A DNA stretch of 64,000 nt, taken from positions 14,839,001-14,903,000 of the forward strand of contig NC_083385.1 of the NCBI RefSeq assembly GCF_031755915.1, read 5' to 3'. A program made the translations under genes and the position numbers. This document shows positions 1-12,560 of this stretch, in pieces; position 1 is the first letter of the stretch, and each line of letters starts with the position of its first letter. This DNA comes from Ziziphus jujuba. Taxonomy: Eukaryota; Streptophyta; Magnoliopsida; Rosales; Rhamnaceae. The notes under the pieces were generated by a model. The model did not search any database. It had not been told where the DNA came from and saw nothing but the letters and a program-made list of their open reading frames with translations.

Positions 1-282
1 TAGGAACCAATGGTACAATTGAATTGAGGATTTGATCAGTTACTATGACAGATATTCCATATTCAATTTGGAGACAGATGCATCATGCATGTGTTTTTTT
101 CTTGGATGAGAAACAAAGTCAACTACAGGTGCATATATTGTACGTAAGATAAGGCAAGTACTTGATACTTGTACATATAACAAAAAAACAAATACTTCAT
201 TCAGCAAATGATAACCAGTGAGATTGGGGAAACTCTTCCATCCTAGTAACTTTAATAATAGCATCATAAAAGATAAACACAC

Positions 283-1673
283 CTGTTGAATTTTGTTAAA
301 TTGGTCTTTTTTATCATCTTCAAGAGAAACGCCATTGAGTACCGCTTCTTTTATTTGGGCTGCATCAACACAGTTATAGTTCAAAGAGAATGTCAGAGAA
401 GAGTCACTACGGGGTTAAAAAAAGCTTCAAGCACTCATACATAATGTTCTTTTACCACACGGGGGGGGGGGGGGGGGGAAAAAAAAAAAAAAAAAGGGGA
501 AAATCAACCAATGAGAATTACTATTTGCTAATAATTTGGTCGATGAGAATTACTATTTGCTAATGAAAGTTCAAGAACTACTATTTGCTCATAATTTGAT
601 CAATGAGAATTCAATCAACCAATGAAAGTATGTATATATATATATATATATATTGGGGCTTTCAGTTTTCCATTTTTACATGGTATAGAAGATCTTAGAT
701 ACTCACATTCCACTATGCGTTTACGTGCATCACTGAGTGATTGCCAATCAGAAGAATCTTGAATAGCTTTAAAAGCATCGTAGAGAGGTTTACTTTGCCC
801 CACTCTTAGCAGAAACTTAACTTTCTCCGGCTGCAAACATGATCAAACACCTTTATGCACTAAAAAGTGACAATACAAACACAATTAAGTCCCGAGTACA
901 CAAAAACATAAAGTCCATGTTTAGATTCAATTTTCATTCTTGGAAACAAAAATTTCTTCTTTTTCCTCTTGATTGAATTACTTGTTCAAAAATACATACC
1001 TGGACTTCTTCAATGGCGGAGCGAAGCTCGGCAGAATCCTTGACAGCCTTGAGATGGTTGATTACCCCCCAAACCACACTCAATCTGTCCACGATCTTCT
1101 CCAAGGGCTCCACTAACTTTGGCCACGACGGTTCAACCGTGCGCTCCAGTTCCACTAAATCATCCTCCTAACAAGACCCAGACCATCAGACTCAAACACA
1201 CAAAACTCGGAAAACCCAGAACACAAAAACCCAAACAAAATTATCAAAATCCAAACTTTAAACAGAGATTATGGAAATCCGATAAAATTTTCAACAACAC
1301 GTACGAGTTTCTTCAAGAGGGAGCGAATCCCGGGACGCACGTGCTTGACTTCAACAACATCGAATGGTGGAAAGTCAAAGTCTTGGAGAAGTGGGTTGGA
1401 GTGGATGGAGTCGTCCGAAGCAGAAGTGGCCGCCATTGATGGCGCAGAAGAGAAAGAAGAGCAAGAAGAGACTGAGAGTGAAGGAGGGAAGGAAGAAGAA
1501 GAGGAGGAGGTGGTGATGGTGGATTTATGAAGACAGAGAGAGAAGGAAGAAGACCATAGAGGACAGGGATGGGATTTGCGTAAATGTTTAGGGGCAAAGA
1601 GGCGTGGAGGAGGACAAGTGTGTTTAAGGAGGAGTGAGCAAGAAGAGAGTGACATACGGGTCGCCATGAGCAT
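283..1673 (-). CDS. Organellar oligopeptidase A (M3 family, thimet-type), first four exons; continues beyond left edge
   Basis: Coding exons read from 1305-1673, 1000-1167, 707-830 and 283-359; all introns are GT-AG and the reading frame is kept across every junction. The visible part is about 246 residues: a Ser/Thr/Arg-rich leader of roughly 85 residues with a poly-Ser stretch, then NPLLQDFDFPPFD, then a helical region containing WPKLVEPLEKIVDRL and KPLYDAF. These match the N-terminal part of plant organellar oligopeptidase / thimet metalloendopeptidases. The family degrades presequences and short peptides in mitochondria and chloroplasts; the long leader fits an organellar rather than a cytosolic isoform. 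The zinc-binding HExxH motif would lie past the window edge. The start is taken at 1673 (MLMATR); another in-frame ATG lies upstream at 1748 and further Met codons lie within the leader. Bases 1-282 look like intron. Family identity is secure; the exact start is not. Confidence 0.88.
461..495. repeat. Homopolymer pair, 18 G followed by 17 A
   Basis: An uninterrupted run of 18 G (461-478) passes directly into 17 A (479-495), inside intron 3 of the oligopeptidase gene (360-706). G runs this long are rare in AT-rich plant DNA. It may be a true microsatellite or a polymerase or assembly artefact. Confidence 0.9.
510..632. repeat. Imperfect tandem repeat in oligopeptidase intron 3
   Basis: Units built around ATGAGAATTACTATTTGCT and AATTTGGTC recur about three to four times with small changes. 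A (TA)n tract follows at about 632-653. All lie in the intron, with no coding meaning. Confidence 0.6.
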
Positions 1674-1748
1674 ATTGACTATAAGAAGAGCTCCCAATAG
1701 CCCTCCTCTTCTCTTTCCTACAACGTGAATTTCCAATTCTCTCTTCAT

Positions 1749-3092
1749 TTCATTTCAGTTTTCCTAATTTTGTTTTTTCATTTCCTTTTTTTGTTTTTGT
1801 CTTCCTTTCCACGCAAAGTATCTTCTTGCCCTTTTTTGGTTGTTTTTTTTTATAGTCCATATTCTATATCCTTATTCCATTCATATAAGTTTGGTAAATT
1901 TCTCTTAAGCTTATGTTTTAAGCGACAAACTTGATATTATCTTCATACTTTAGTCAAAGATTTTTAATATAAAAGTTAATCCAAGCATATGTAACAGTCC
2001 TGACTCTGAAAGGTAATTTCCATATATTATTTTGTTACTAAGGGTAATAAAATTCGTTGAATGACATCACATATTAGAATATATTGCTTACTCAATTTCT
2101 ATGAAGGATTACCCTTTTAAGTACAATTCTTGAAGGTTAAAAACTTTGGAGTTTACTCAGGACATGGTTCAAATTGGATATTTCTTTTTTATGGTTTTAC
2201 AATTCCCCTTATAAAATTTATAAAAGAATGATTTTTTATATTGGGTTGAGAAATTCAAAATCAAAATTATTGTCTGAAAATAAAACTTCACTACTATGCT
2301 GTTTCTCATAGAGACCGGAGAAATTAATTTAGTCAAAAGGTTTTTGAATTGCTGCTACATATTTAATATAGAAGGTAAATATGATATCAATTGCTAGAAA
2401 CTCTTCCTTGATCTTTGTTTAGATAAATAATGCAGTCAAGTTTGTTTGTTCATTGGAAATGAAGAGATAAAGATAAGCATCAGCCAAGGCATGAAGTGAA
2501 TATGATAGTAGCTGTTTTTGATATTTAAGTTTATTAAAAGGGAGTGCCTGCCTCAAATAGTATGTACATATATGTATATATATCATGAAGATCCAAATCA
2601 CGGTTTGCTGGATTTATACATATAAAACCTCTAGATACACATCCTTGACAGTGGCCCTCCTCATTTGCCAACTAGGGAAAACTCATCTGATGTCTGCGTT
2701 CAATTCCTGCTTCCACATGCAATTACCACATAAACATACTGCAAAGTTGTCAAATCATAGACTATAGAATGAAAAACAGTCTGCATTCCATAAAAGAATA
2801 TCTTTATTATAAGAAAAATTATGTGTTTGTGTTGAATATGACCAACTAATTTTCCAACTGGTATGGTGTCTTGATTTATTTATTTATTTATATCCTTTTG
2901 AAGGCTTTGTGGTTTTTCATTAAAAGCTTTAAGAAATTGTTTTACAAATCAACAAAGAATTAGAGTTTTGACAGGCCAGTATTCGCTTATTCTGCACAAC
3001 CATAGGACTATCTTTAGTATTCAAGTAACTCTTTAACTTAAAAGAGAGGTAATGTTCAGGTAATGACATACCCTAACAGAAGGAATACTCTC
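1749..3092. other. Intergenic region between oligopeptidase promoter and SHMT 3' end
   Basis: Holds the upstream region of the oligopeptidase gene (pyrimidine-rich around 1750-1860) and the 3' flank of the SHMT gene. On the minus strand, AATAAA-type poly(A) signals are available near 2875-2890. Short ORFs here show no recognisable domain. No RNA gene or transposon ends were seen. Confidence 0.6.
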
Positions 3093-6000
3093 TCACTTCT
3101 TGTACTTCATGGTCTCTTTCTCGAATCCAATTGTAGGAAACTGTTTAGCATACTCCTCAACGTCATGGCGGAGCTTCGAAATCTCAGATTGAATGTGAGA
3201 GGCAGACTGCAGTGTGGTCACGAAATCCTTCAACTTTGTTCCTGGTTTATTAAAATTAAAGAATGCAGACTCATTTTAGTAGTTGAAAGCACCCCTAGTC
3301 TCCCAGCCAATCATTACAAAGAACAATGCATATGAACCATGACTAGACAATAGACACATAGCTGAACATGAAATTGATGATATCTTATATTAGATGTTAT
3401 AGGAACCTTTTGTTTCTCCCTTGACCTTCACCGCCAATTTTACAGCAGCATCAAAAAATTCTGCTACCTTAGCAAAATCCTCTTCAACAAATCCCCTAGA
3501 AGTAAGGGCTGGGGTTCCTGAAATGCACAGGAATTCACTAAGTTACTAAGCAGAAGTAACGTAAACATAAAACCATTGTTAATGAGCCTTTACCCATCCT
3601 GATGCCACCGGGAACCATGGCAGACACATCACCAGGAACAGTGTTTTTGTTGGCTGCAATGTGAACAGCTTCCAACACTTTTTCGACCCTAGACCCGTCA
3701 ATACCCTATAAAAGATCATTTTGGAAACATAAATTCCCTATTCTAAAACTTTATGCACCTTTTACAAGATGGAGTCAACATCTGTAAACTCCTCTAAAGG
3801 ATGAATCAGCACTAAACAGCATATTTGAAATAATCTCAGATCCTTATTTGTTTATATAATATATCTAATTGATAATCCATCTCCGTTACCTTGTTTTTCA
3901 AATTCACCAAAACTAGATGGTTCTCAGTTCCACCAGAAACAAGTTCGTAGCCCTTTTCAATCAGAGACTGCAAATCATGTCAAATTTCAGCAATCAGAAT
4001 ATTGGAACTGATGAGAGAACATATGTTAGTAAAAATATTTCAGCAACTTTTTGTCTATTATTTTCTTTGATAACTACAAGCCCTTTTTTTTTTTTTTTTT
4101 TTTTTTTTCCCGGTAGCCACAAGATGACTAATGAAGTCTGCGGCATTTCATGGTTTAGTACCTGTGCAAACTTTGATGAATTACTGAGAACTTGCTCTTG
4201 ATAGGCTTTGTACTCTGGGGTTGTTGCCTGTATCCAATATAATAAGTAGGAAATGTGAACAATAGGATTTTTAAGAGAATTGGAAGTTAGAAAGTAAAAT
4301 CTAAAGCCAAATTTTGGTAACTTTACAAAGCAGACTGGGGAGGAAGAAAGGTATGATTCAGAGGATTTGTTCCCTACTGGATATTAGGAATTTATTATAC
4401 GACCAGTTAAAACCTCTCCTCAATATTGCTTCTAACGAACTGCCCATAAACTGTCTATCTTATACCTGACGGCCAGCAGTTTTCAAGAATTATATTCGTT
4501 AGGGAAGAGAACTCATAGTCTGACAAAGAGCTATAGTGAACAAACACTAGATACATTTACAATACAGAAGAAAATAAACATTTGTACAGATAAATAATAT
4601 GAAACATCTTTCAGTGCCTAACACACTTATAACAGTCGGTGGATGAATAAACATGCAGTCAGTGGATGGATCAACATATCCTAATCTCAACAAAAAGCAG
4701 TCAATGAGTGAAAGATCCTTATTTTCCGAAACTAAGTGAAAAAGTAGAAATAACAAATATATTATTTTCTAAAAAATTTGATGACAATTTCTCATCTAGA
4801 GTTTAACCTGTTTCAATGCAACTGCTAAACCAGTAATTGTGTGGTTATGAGGACCGCCTTGAAGTCCGGGGAAGACAGCCTGGTTGATCTTGTCTTCATA
4901 GTCATACAACACCTTCAAGAGAAGTGAGAAATGTATCAATTACAGGTTCATATTTAGTCAAGAAAGAAGTAAAAATGCTCTAAAAGATAACGAGAAGAAA
5001 ATCTGCAGCAGACAAGGTAATCACAAATAAAATTCCATAGGTGCTCACTTCTTGTCCTTGTTTATTGATTTCTTTGACCCCCTTCCTGAAGAAAATCATG
5101 GCTCCACGAGGTCCACGAAGTGACTTGTGAGTTGTGGTGGTCACCACATCTGCATAGTCAAATGGTGATGGGATGACACCTCCTGCAACCAATCCACTAA
5201 TGTGTGCCATATCTGCCAACAATATAGCTTTCTGTTTGTCGCAAACCTGTGACATGCTAATAAAGTTGTAACCGAGGACTTTTCACAATAACATGAGATC
5301 AACACCGCATACTTAAAATATGAGAATCTTAAATGGATTAAAAAAACTGAAAATTTAAAGGAAGTTACCTTGCGAATACGATCATAATCATACAAACGTG
5401 CATAAGCACTAGCACCTGCAATTATTATTTTTGGCCTGAACAGTGTAGCACTTTTCTCCAACTGCAAACCATACATATTCAAGTCACAGACACACACACA
5501 ATCTAATAAAGTAGCTGGGCAAATGTAAAGCTCTCTTTCAATTTAATACAGCCTCTGTATTGAAGAAAATTGCAAAGGTACCTGGTCGTAGTCAATATAG
5601 CCAGTGCTCTCATTTAATCTATATGGCAGCGTCTCAAAGAAAATAGACACGGCAGATATCTTTTTGGTATCAGTCTGCATAAAAGGCAAGTAAAGAAGAA
5701 ACAAAGTTCAATATCATTCTCCCATTATAACAGAACCAACAACTTATGAAAGACAAGAGTTCTTCAAAAAGATTGTGCTCATTTTTTTAAGTTGTAAATC
5801 CTAACAGATAGACTATTATAAGGAGTCATGATTAGACAAATCAGTGCAGCAGAAACAATTGCTGGAAGTTCTAGGCACCTGATAACCATGAGAGAGATGG
5901 CCGCCATGGGGAAGATCAAGTGCCATAATTCTATCATGAGGTTTTAGCAATGCAGTGTACACTTGAAAATTAGCAGGAGACCCTGATAGAGGCTGCACAT

Positions 6001-7618
6001 TCACTGCAATATAAAAGGTGATACCACATTTAGGAGACCTTGTAGCAATCACATGCTAAGAGAAACAAATCCACTCATGTAAAATCAATTCCTAAGAAAG
6101 CTACTCAGACAACTTTTATCCACCAACATCTAAAATTGGGAATTCAGTGGCTTCTAAATAGTGCATGAGCAGTTACCAATCAATCTACTTCTTGGTCACA
6201 TGTCTTCCAAGTTATATTCTACTTGAGCAAATTTAAACATCCACCCTAAGAAAAGGAGCATAACAGAACTAATGAATGCCAGGCACGGTATCTTATGCAT
6301 ATTTACCTCCCCACTTTTCTGGGTCCAACTGAAACGCCTCCAAAGCACGCTTTTGGCATAAGGTCTCTGCCATGTCAATGTACCTGTGGTATGAATTTTT
6401 TCAGTTTCTAGCGCATCATATTTAAGTAGGGTTGCTGAAAACAAAATACAATCTGAGTGTAATTTTGCAGCATATACACAGCCAATTGATTTATACAAAT
6501 TATGAGAACAAAAGCCAAATAATTGAAAGGGGATTCTACATACTCGTTTCCTCCATAGTATCTAGCACCAGGGTATCCTTCACTGTATTTGTTAGTCATG
6601 ATAGACCCAACCGCTTGCATCACAGAGACGGAAGTGAAGTTCTCTGAGGGTATGAGTTCTAACCCCTTTTCAAATTAAACAACAGTGAATTATGTCCAAT
6701 AATAGATAAACTTACAGAAAAAAAACCTCAAGTTTATATGCATGCCAGAGACATTCTTGCCATTTATCTTTCAGTGGGTTGCCAAGAAAAACATTGCAAA
6801 GAATAAGAGAAAAGGAAAACTTGCAAGCAATAGATAAAATCAAGTGGTTTATTTGAGAAAAATATCTAAACCATCAAGTTTTAGGATTTTTTTTCTTTAG
6901 TTTCAGCAACCACATGGATGATAAATCAAAGAAGCTTCCCATGAATTTATACAAGCCATGTTCATGAAAATTAAACCCCAATAACAGAATTCTAAGCAAT
7001 CTAACATATTGGTGTAAAGTAAAAAATCTGGATAAGATTATCCTGAAAGAGTGTACCTTCCATTGCCTAGCTTTCTCAAGCTCAATGATATTTGCAATTT
7101 CAGGGTCAACTGCTTCAAGTGGAGCATTCAATTGCTTAGGCCACTGTCAGATAAACGATTGGGATATATTTATATATATCAGTAGCAGAACAAAGTTATA
7201 GCCATAAGCAATCTAAACAACAAGAAAGTTAATAAGCAGCTTTGCTTACCGTAACACGCGATTTCTCCTTCTCGTACACAGCTTCATTTGGCAAAGAGGA
7301 CTGCAAAATGAGCCAACAATAAATAACAAAATTAGGTTAACCACGTGCTTGCAACAATTTCCTCTGTTTGGTTTCCGGGAAAATAACCATACATGTAACG
7401 TGCATGAAAGAAGGAAAAACGAAATATAATAAACCAGTCTCAAGCTTTTTCTTCTACTTATTTCCACCCTTACGTCAAAAACCAAACATAACCCATTAAA
7501 AATAATGTGGAAAGAAAAAGTAAATAACCATGTAATAAAGAGAGCCTCCATTGAAGAGAGGGCGGATCTGCTTGTTGACAGAAGAGGAAAGCCTACGAAG
7601 CGCCAATGCCATTGCCAT
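3093..7618 (-). CDS. SHMT: Serine hydroxymethyltransferase, mitochondrial type (SHM1/SHM2-like), complete 15-exon gene
   Basis: Exons: 7529-7618, 7250-7300, 7057-7143, 6544-6665, 6307-6383, 5879-6003, 5582-5674, 5369-5461, 5049-5246, 4808-4912, 4162-4227, 3890-3967, 3594-3705, 3407-3517, 3093-3241. All introns are GT-AG, and the total is 1557 nt, or 518 residues, the usual length of plant mitochondrial SHMT. The enzyme uses PLP and tetrahydrofolate to interconvert serine and glycine; in leaf mitochondria it works with glycine decarboxylase in photorespiration. Visible marks: an Arg/Ser-rich N-terminal presequence ([17 protein letters not shown]), the [14 protein letters not shown] segment, [22 protein letters not shown], and [13 protein letters not shown], in which Lys287 should carry PLP. 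The protein ends KETMKYKK. The start is the first ATG of a good presequence; a second ATG lies two codons on. No lesion was seen. Confidence 0.97.
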
Positions 7619-7664
7619 CTTTTTTCTTTTTCTTTTTTTTTTTTCCCCCTTTTTTTTTTTTTTG
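7619..7664 (-). promoter_or_regulatory. Purine-only leader just upstream of the SHMT start codon
   Basis: On the gene strand, A runs broken by G occupy almost the whole 45 bases before the ATG (the plus strand shows T and C only). It probably lies in the 5' UTR. A purine-rich leader of this sort could affect translation, but no function can be read from sequence alone. Confidence 0.45.
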
Positions 7665-7823
7665 GCACTCTCTAAGCTCTATGTTCTGTGATACACCATA
7701 TGGTATATTGTATTTTGCGGTTTGTCACTCAAATGGTTCTGGGTGAGGTTTTGGTGGCAGCAGAGAAAAGTTAATGTTTTGGGGAGGTAGTGAATGGTGG
7801 TGTTTTTGTCCTTGTCCTAGGTT

Positions 7824-7857
7824 GGTTGGTTAACTTTGCTGGTTGGTTAACTTTGCT
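7824..7857 (-). promoter_or_regulatory. Tandem 17-bp promoter repeat with MYB AC-element-like core
   Basis: GGTTGGTTAACTTTGCT occurs twice head to tail (7824-7840 and 7841-7857), about 210-240 bp upstream of the SHMT ATG. On the gene strand each unit contains ACCAACC, which matches the AC-element consensus for R2R3-MYB factors. The repeat is seen directly; the regulatory role is inferred. Confidence 0.45.
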
Positions 7858-7880
7858 GCTGATCCATCTAATTATAATTT

Positions 7881-7916
7881 ATTCCCTCTCTCTTTTTCTC
7901 TCTCTCTCTCTCTCTC
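7881..7916. repeat. (TC)n tract upstream of SHMT (GA repeat on the gene strand)
   Basis: TC-rich tract with an interruption near its left end, about 265-300 bp upstream of the SHMT ATG. On the gene strand it is a GAGA-type tract, common in plant promoters. A second, shorter GA tract sits near 8393-8406. Confidence 0.75.
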
Positions 7917-9272
7917 GTCCAATCCTCTCAGGATGAAATTGGGTTTCCCGATAACAACAACTAACATCAGTGGCTTCCTTTCTTTGGACCCACTTCCAAT
8001 CCTGTACAACTGATATCTCCACCTTTCAAAATTAGTTTTTCTTAGTTTTTGTTCATAAATATGGCATTTGTACAATCTCTCTTTTTTTAGCATATCTTCA
8101 GCTTAATATGTATTGTTTCATATTATTATGCCTGTTCAAGCTTTTTTGAAGTTTGAGATATATATAATAACATTTTCATCTTGGATGGGGGGAGGCTCAA
8201 AAACCATCTGGGTAGGAAATTTTTTATATGAAGTTGCATTGAGATAATGGAGCATATTGAGAAATATATATACATATATGGATTTATGTGGGAATAGTTA
8301 ATTTTGTTACATGAGAGGTATATATGGCACCAAAACAAACCATGAATGGCCTATCCGAACAGGGCATTTCTTAGCCACAAAGTGAGCCTCACAGAGAGAG
8401 AGAGAGATATTGAATTATAGCCTGATCGTATTTAGTGAAATTAGTGAGACAGATTCGGCCACCCAAGCCTTGAATATTTCCTCGAGAGGACTTTACCAAC
8501 TCATCTGTCATTTTCGTTTTGGAGGCTGTTACTTCAAGTTAACGTTGTGTCTTCTTTCATCCAAGGATTATTATCGTCATAGACTCATAGCCTTACAATT
8601 TTATTATTATTATTATTATTACATAAAAAAAAATAAAAAAAATTTAATTTTGTCATTTTTTTTTAATTTTTTTCCTTTTTTTACAAATATTTTAAAAAAA
8701 ACTTTAGAAAATGATCATTGATTATTATTATTTTTTAAGGAAAAAAATATATATATCCTTAATTAATTGAGATTTAAACAAAACTGTTAAAGAATAATTT
8801 TTTAATTAAATATTTATTAAATAGATATATGTGTCATGTAAGCTAAAAGCCTTTTCAATCAATCCGCATAATAACATATAGATAAAATCCACGTAACTAT
8901 TTGGATGCCCTTATACTTACTCTTATTCATTTTTTCCTTTTTTTGTACACATGTGTTTTAAAAACTTTTCATCTAAAGAAAATTACATTTTTATACACTC
9001 AATTTAATAAAAAATGTTCATAAAATAATGCAGAAAAAGATAATGATAGAACAAAAATACGATATTGAATATATTTCTGCAATTTTGTAACACACACACA
9101 CACACACAAAGTTGGGCTCTGGTTTAGGTAATGGAAAGGATAAAAATGAACAAACCGTAGACCCAAATGGGAGATATGGGCCTCCTATGATTCCGATTAG
9201 AAACAAAAGTGGGAAAATGGACTCCTTATGCGTCAGAAGTTTTGTGGCCCAAAGAGAGGGAAAATGAGTTAC
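7917..9272. other. Gene-free, AT-rich intergenic stretch
   Basis: Contains (ATT)n near 8601-8620, poly-T/A stretches at 8620-8750 and an (AC)n tract near 9091-9108. ORFs here are low-complexity, without known domains. It probably contains the distal SHMT promoter. Confidence 0.6.
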
Positions 9273-9277
9273 AAAAA
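9273..9277 (-). terminator. Pol III terminator of the tRNA-Asn gene
   Basis: Five T on the gene strand, ten bases after the tRNA 3' end, is the usual plant RNA polymerase III stop signal. Confidence 0.6.
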
Positions 9278-9286
9278 GCCCAATAT

Positions 9287-9310
9287 CGCTAGAAGGAGGG
9301 CTTGAACCTC

Positions 9311-9343
<33 letters not shown>

Positions 9344-9360
9344 AACTGAGCTATTCCAGC
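9287..9360 (-). tRNA. tRNA-Asn (anticodon GUU), intronless
   Basis: A 74-base cloverleaf reads from 9360 down to 9287. The acceptor arms GCTGGAA and TTCTAGC pair with one G-U. The D arm carries TAGCTCAGTTGG (box A), the anticodon stem TGTGG/CCACA encloses a loop with GTT, and the T arm carries GGTTCAAGCCC (box B). The discriminator is G. All invariant positions look intact and there is no intron, so it is probably a functional nuclear gene. Confidence 0.96.
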
Positions 9361-12300
9361 TTGTGTTAGGTTGTCAGTAAATGTTAATATTAAAACACAA
9401 TCTAAAGGACGCCAATTAAAACCCAAAATTTCAAATTCATTAAATTCATGGATAATATATCATGGATAATATATACAAGGGTGAGAATCACATCTGCTGG
9501 GGCTCCACTCCTCTGTGTGTGTGACAGAGATAAAAAGAAAGACATAAGATAGATGGGGAGGGAAAGGAAAGAAAGTGTTGAAGTTAAGAGGGACAATGCC
9601 TATTTACATTATTCATGCCCATGTCCATGTGCTATTGCAATCAGTATTTTTGTCTCAGGTTCCTCCACTTAGCCAACATGTGCCCTCAAAATCTTGGCCC
9701 AATATATTCTGCTTTTTGTTTGACCAATCTGCATGATGACAAAATACTAAACATTACAATTAACTTGAAGATTATGTCTGTATTTTCCACCACCAAATAA
9801 AAGAGAAAGACTTGTATATTATTCTCACTTCACTGCTGAATATGTACCATTGTCGTGAAGAGCATTAAAAAAGACGGACGAGATGAGAATGTAAGGTCAT
9901 CTTCAATTGGGCAAGTACATGTTTCCTCTATGTCAATCTTTAATATTTATAAGTTGCAACTTGTAGCAACATGTAAAATTTCTTGGCTTGCTGTGGCATA
10001 ATTAATCTGTCCCTTTATATTTTAACAAGCTTAATGTTTTCAGTTTCTTTTGTTTTCTTTTCTTAGCGGAATTCAAGTACCATTCTCAGGGAATGAGGCC
10101 CAAACAATTTGTGAAATGTTTAACTAATTAGGTAAGTTTATTTAATATATGTGTTTAATATCTTCTAAACGTCTAGACAAAACTATCCGAGTCCTAGAGA
10201 TATGGATTACCTTTTTCATTTAGTTTGAAAGAGTTTAATTATAATCTGACCACAGCTATATGTAGAAACCTAATAAAAGAAAATGAGAGGATGCATCAGA
10301 AAACTGACAAAAGAAAACACTTCAAATTACAGAGCGATTATATTGCTTTCAAGATGACCATTTATTTAATTCAAACGTCAAATTTTATTCATGAACCAAG
10401 CCTGCAAACCAACTTAAATAAAATAATAGATTTTGATAGGTTACATATAATCATGCATGCACATAATATATATATATATATAAAATAGAAAACATTTCTG
10501 TGGGATAAAAGGAATCCAAAGAAGATGAGAAAAGAAGCTAAATTAAGAGGGTTGGTGGTGGTGAGGACACCAAATCCTAGAGAGTGAAATGTCTGCATAT
10601 GGCACACTGTCCTCGGCATTATCTCTTCCCCACTGCAAAATATTACACCAAAACGACAAGTACCTAGTCCCCACGTTATTTGGCTGGCTTTTTTAGGTGT
10701 GGCTGTACCAAAATCACATGCTTTTTTATTTCAAAATTATTTCTCCTTTTCATTTACTCAAGTATTCTAGCGGCTGTCAAGATTTCTTTTTATTTTATTT
10801 TGTTTTTAGCCTTGTTGTATCAATTATTTTATTCATTACTATACTTTTAATTTTTCCATCCTAATATTTTTAGTTTTCTATCAAAATATAAATTCTTTGT
10901 TGTATTGAAACTTGTAATAATAATTACTTGGAAAGATGATGAGCATCCTTGGCTTTATTTCTTCTTTTATTTCGTTCACAAATTAAATGCACGCTGTTAT
11001 CCACTCGATGTCCTGTATACTTGCAATGGAACATGACCCACGTCAGACTTTCTCTATTAAAAGCGATCAATTGCACATTGAATTGCCACAAGTACATCTT
11101 TTTGCTAATTTCATTTGCAAAGCTTTGTTAATTCCGCATATTTCTTTTCTCTTTACACTTGTTCAGAATCTTTCCAGTATATATACTTAACAGCTAGTTG
11201 TCGAACATTTAATCTTCTTTAAGAAATTATTGACCGAAAGAAAACTTCTTCGATAAACTAATGACAACCAAGCTATTGATCAATTGTAGTTTAAAATAAT
11301 AATAATAATAAGGACCTAGATTTTTAATCAAAATCATTGATGGAGATTCTTCATCTAATCTATTAATGATGATAATTTACATGAGAAGGATTCATGATTT
11401 TGTGTTTCACGCGTGAACTACTCTTATGGCAGTCTTACCAGCATATTTATCGTATAATGTGCCAAAAATATATGTTATTAACTTATTATTTTATTAATTG
11501 AAAATTTAATATAATTTGAATATAAATAAATAAATTTTTAAATAGATAAATGTAATAAAATAATAATACTCATCACTTGTTCAATATCTTAGTAGATTTG
11601 TTGGGCCTCCAATATTATTGTTGTTGATAATAGCTAATAATTAATTTATAAGTATTTAATATAAGAGTAATTTTTTTACCATATTTATTTATCATAATTT
11701 AATATTTCTAGTATTATTATTATAATAATATTTAAATTATTAAAATATTTATCAAATTCATTAACCAAATAATATAGTAATATTTTATTAGTTTATTTTT
11801 TTAATTTATTTATCAATTTAAAAATTTATTTTTTTAAATTTTAATATTTAAATTATTAGAATTAGTAATATTACAAATATTAAAATATTTATCGTACGTG
11901 TCAAAATATTATTAATTGATATATTTATGTAATTTAAATATAAAAATATATTTTTTAAATAAATAAATTAAATATTATTATATAATTCATCCTACCATTT
12001 GATAAATATAATATATTTAGCATTATCGAATATTAATAATATTTTAATATATATAATTTAATAAATAAATTTAAACAACATTTGTATTATTATTAATAAT
12101 CTAACTACCGTCTGTGAAGCTGTCCTTGCCCAAGTCAATTTAGCGCATAGATCAAAACTCGCCGAGAACCAGTAAATTTCTTTTAGGAGTTTGTGCAAAT
12201 TCACCTTATGAAATACATGTGACTAATTTTGTCCGTACATTTCTCCAGTCAATCTTTTCAAATATCAAATACATGTCTCTCTAGAGGGTGTCAATAATAG

Positions 12301-12416
12301 TAGACTGTCAAGTGGGAGATAAAAGCCAATATAAGAAACTCAGGCCCACCCAAAAAAACTGGTGCAGAAAAACTATACAAAAAGTCTACTTCAAATTTCA
12401 TAACTAGTTTGTTGCT
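9361..12416. other. Gene-free stretch, strongly AT-rich towards its right end
   Basis: No ORF with a recognisable domain. Short ORFs at 10389-10619 (minus) and 10949-11190 (plus) have no homology I can name and run into simple repeats. From 11460 to 12080 the sequence is almost pure A/T with repeated blocks such as TTATTAAAATATTTATC in both orientations. Confidence 0.55.
11460..12085. repeat. AT-rich dispersed repeat, possibly MITE-like (member 1)
   Basis: Blocks resembling TATTAAAATATTTATCAAAT followed by AAATAATATAGTAA recur here. A similar block lies at 25490-25680 and a weaker one at 56570-56700. Inverted similarity inside the region hints at a hairpin-forming non-autonomous element, but I could not define ends or a target duplication, so class is unassigned. 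Confidence 0.35.
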
Positions 12417-12422
12417 TATAAA
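12417..12422 (+). promoter_or_regulatory. TATA box of the small gene at 12561
   Basis: TATAAA lies about 140 bp upstream of the ATG. A (TA)n tract at 12456-12480 separates it from the start codon. Confidence 0.4.
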
Positions 12423-12560
12423 GCGAAACAAACTGTTAGCATCCAATTTTCACAAATATATATATATATATATATATATATTATACTTTTGAAGAGGCAT
12501 ATATGCAAAGAAGCTTGGCGAGCAAAACAAAAGAGCAAACATAATTAAATCTCTGCTAAA

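Noticed and set aside
1..282. A further oligopeptidase exon at the left edge
   Set aside because: No stretch continues the protein after NKIQQ; it reads as intron up to the edge.
1993..2120. TGTAACAGTCCTGACTC as an LTR start
   Set aside because: The first bases resemble LTR openings, but no matching end, second LTR or target duplication was seen.
10389..10619. Minus-strand ORF beginning MPRTVCHMQTFHSLGFGVLTT
   Set aside because: The first half looks protein-like, but I could not link it to any family, and the second half reads through a (TA)n repeat. Not supported as a gene.
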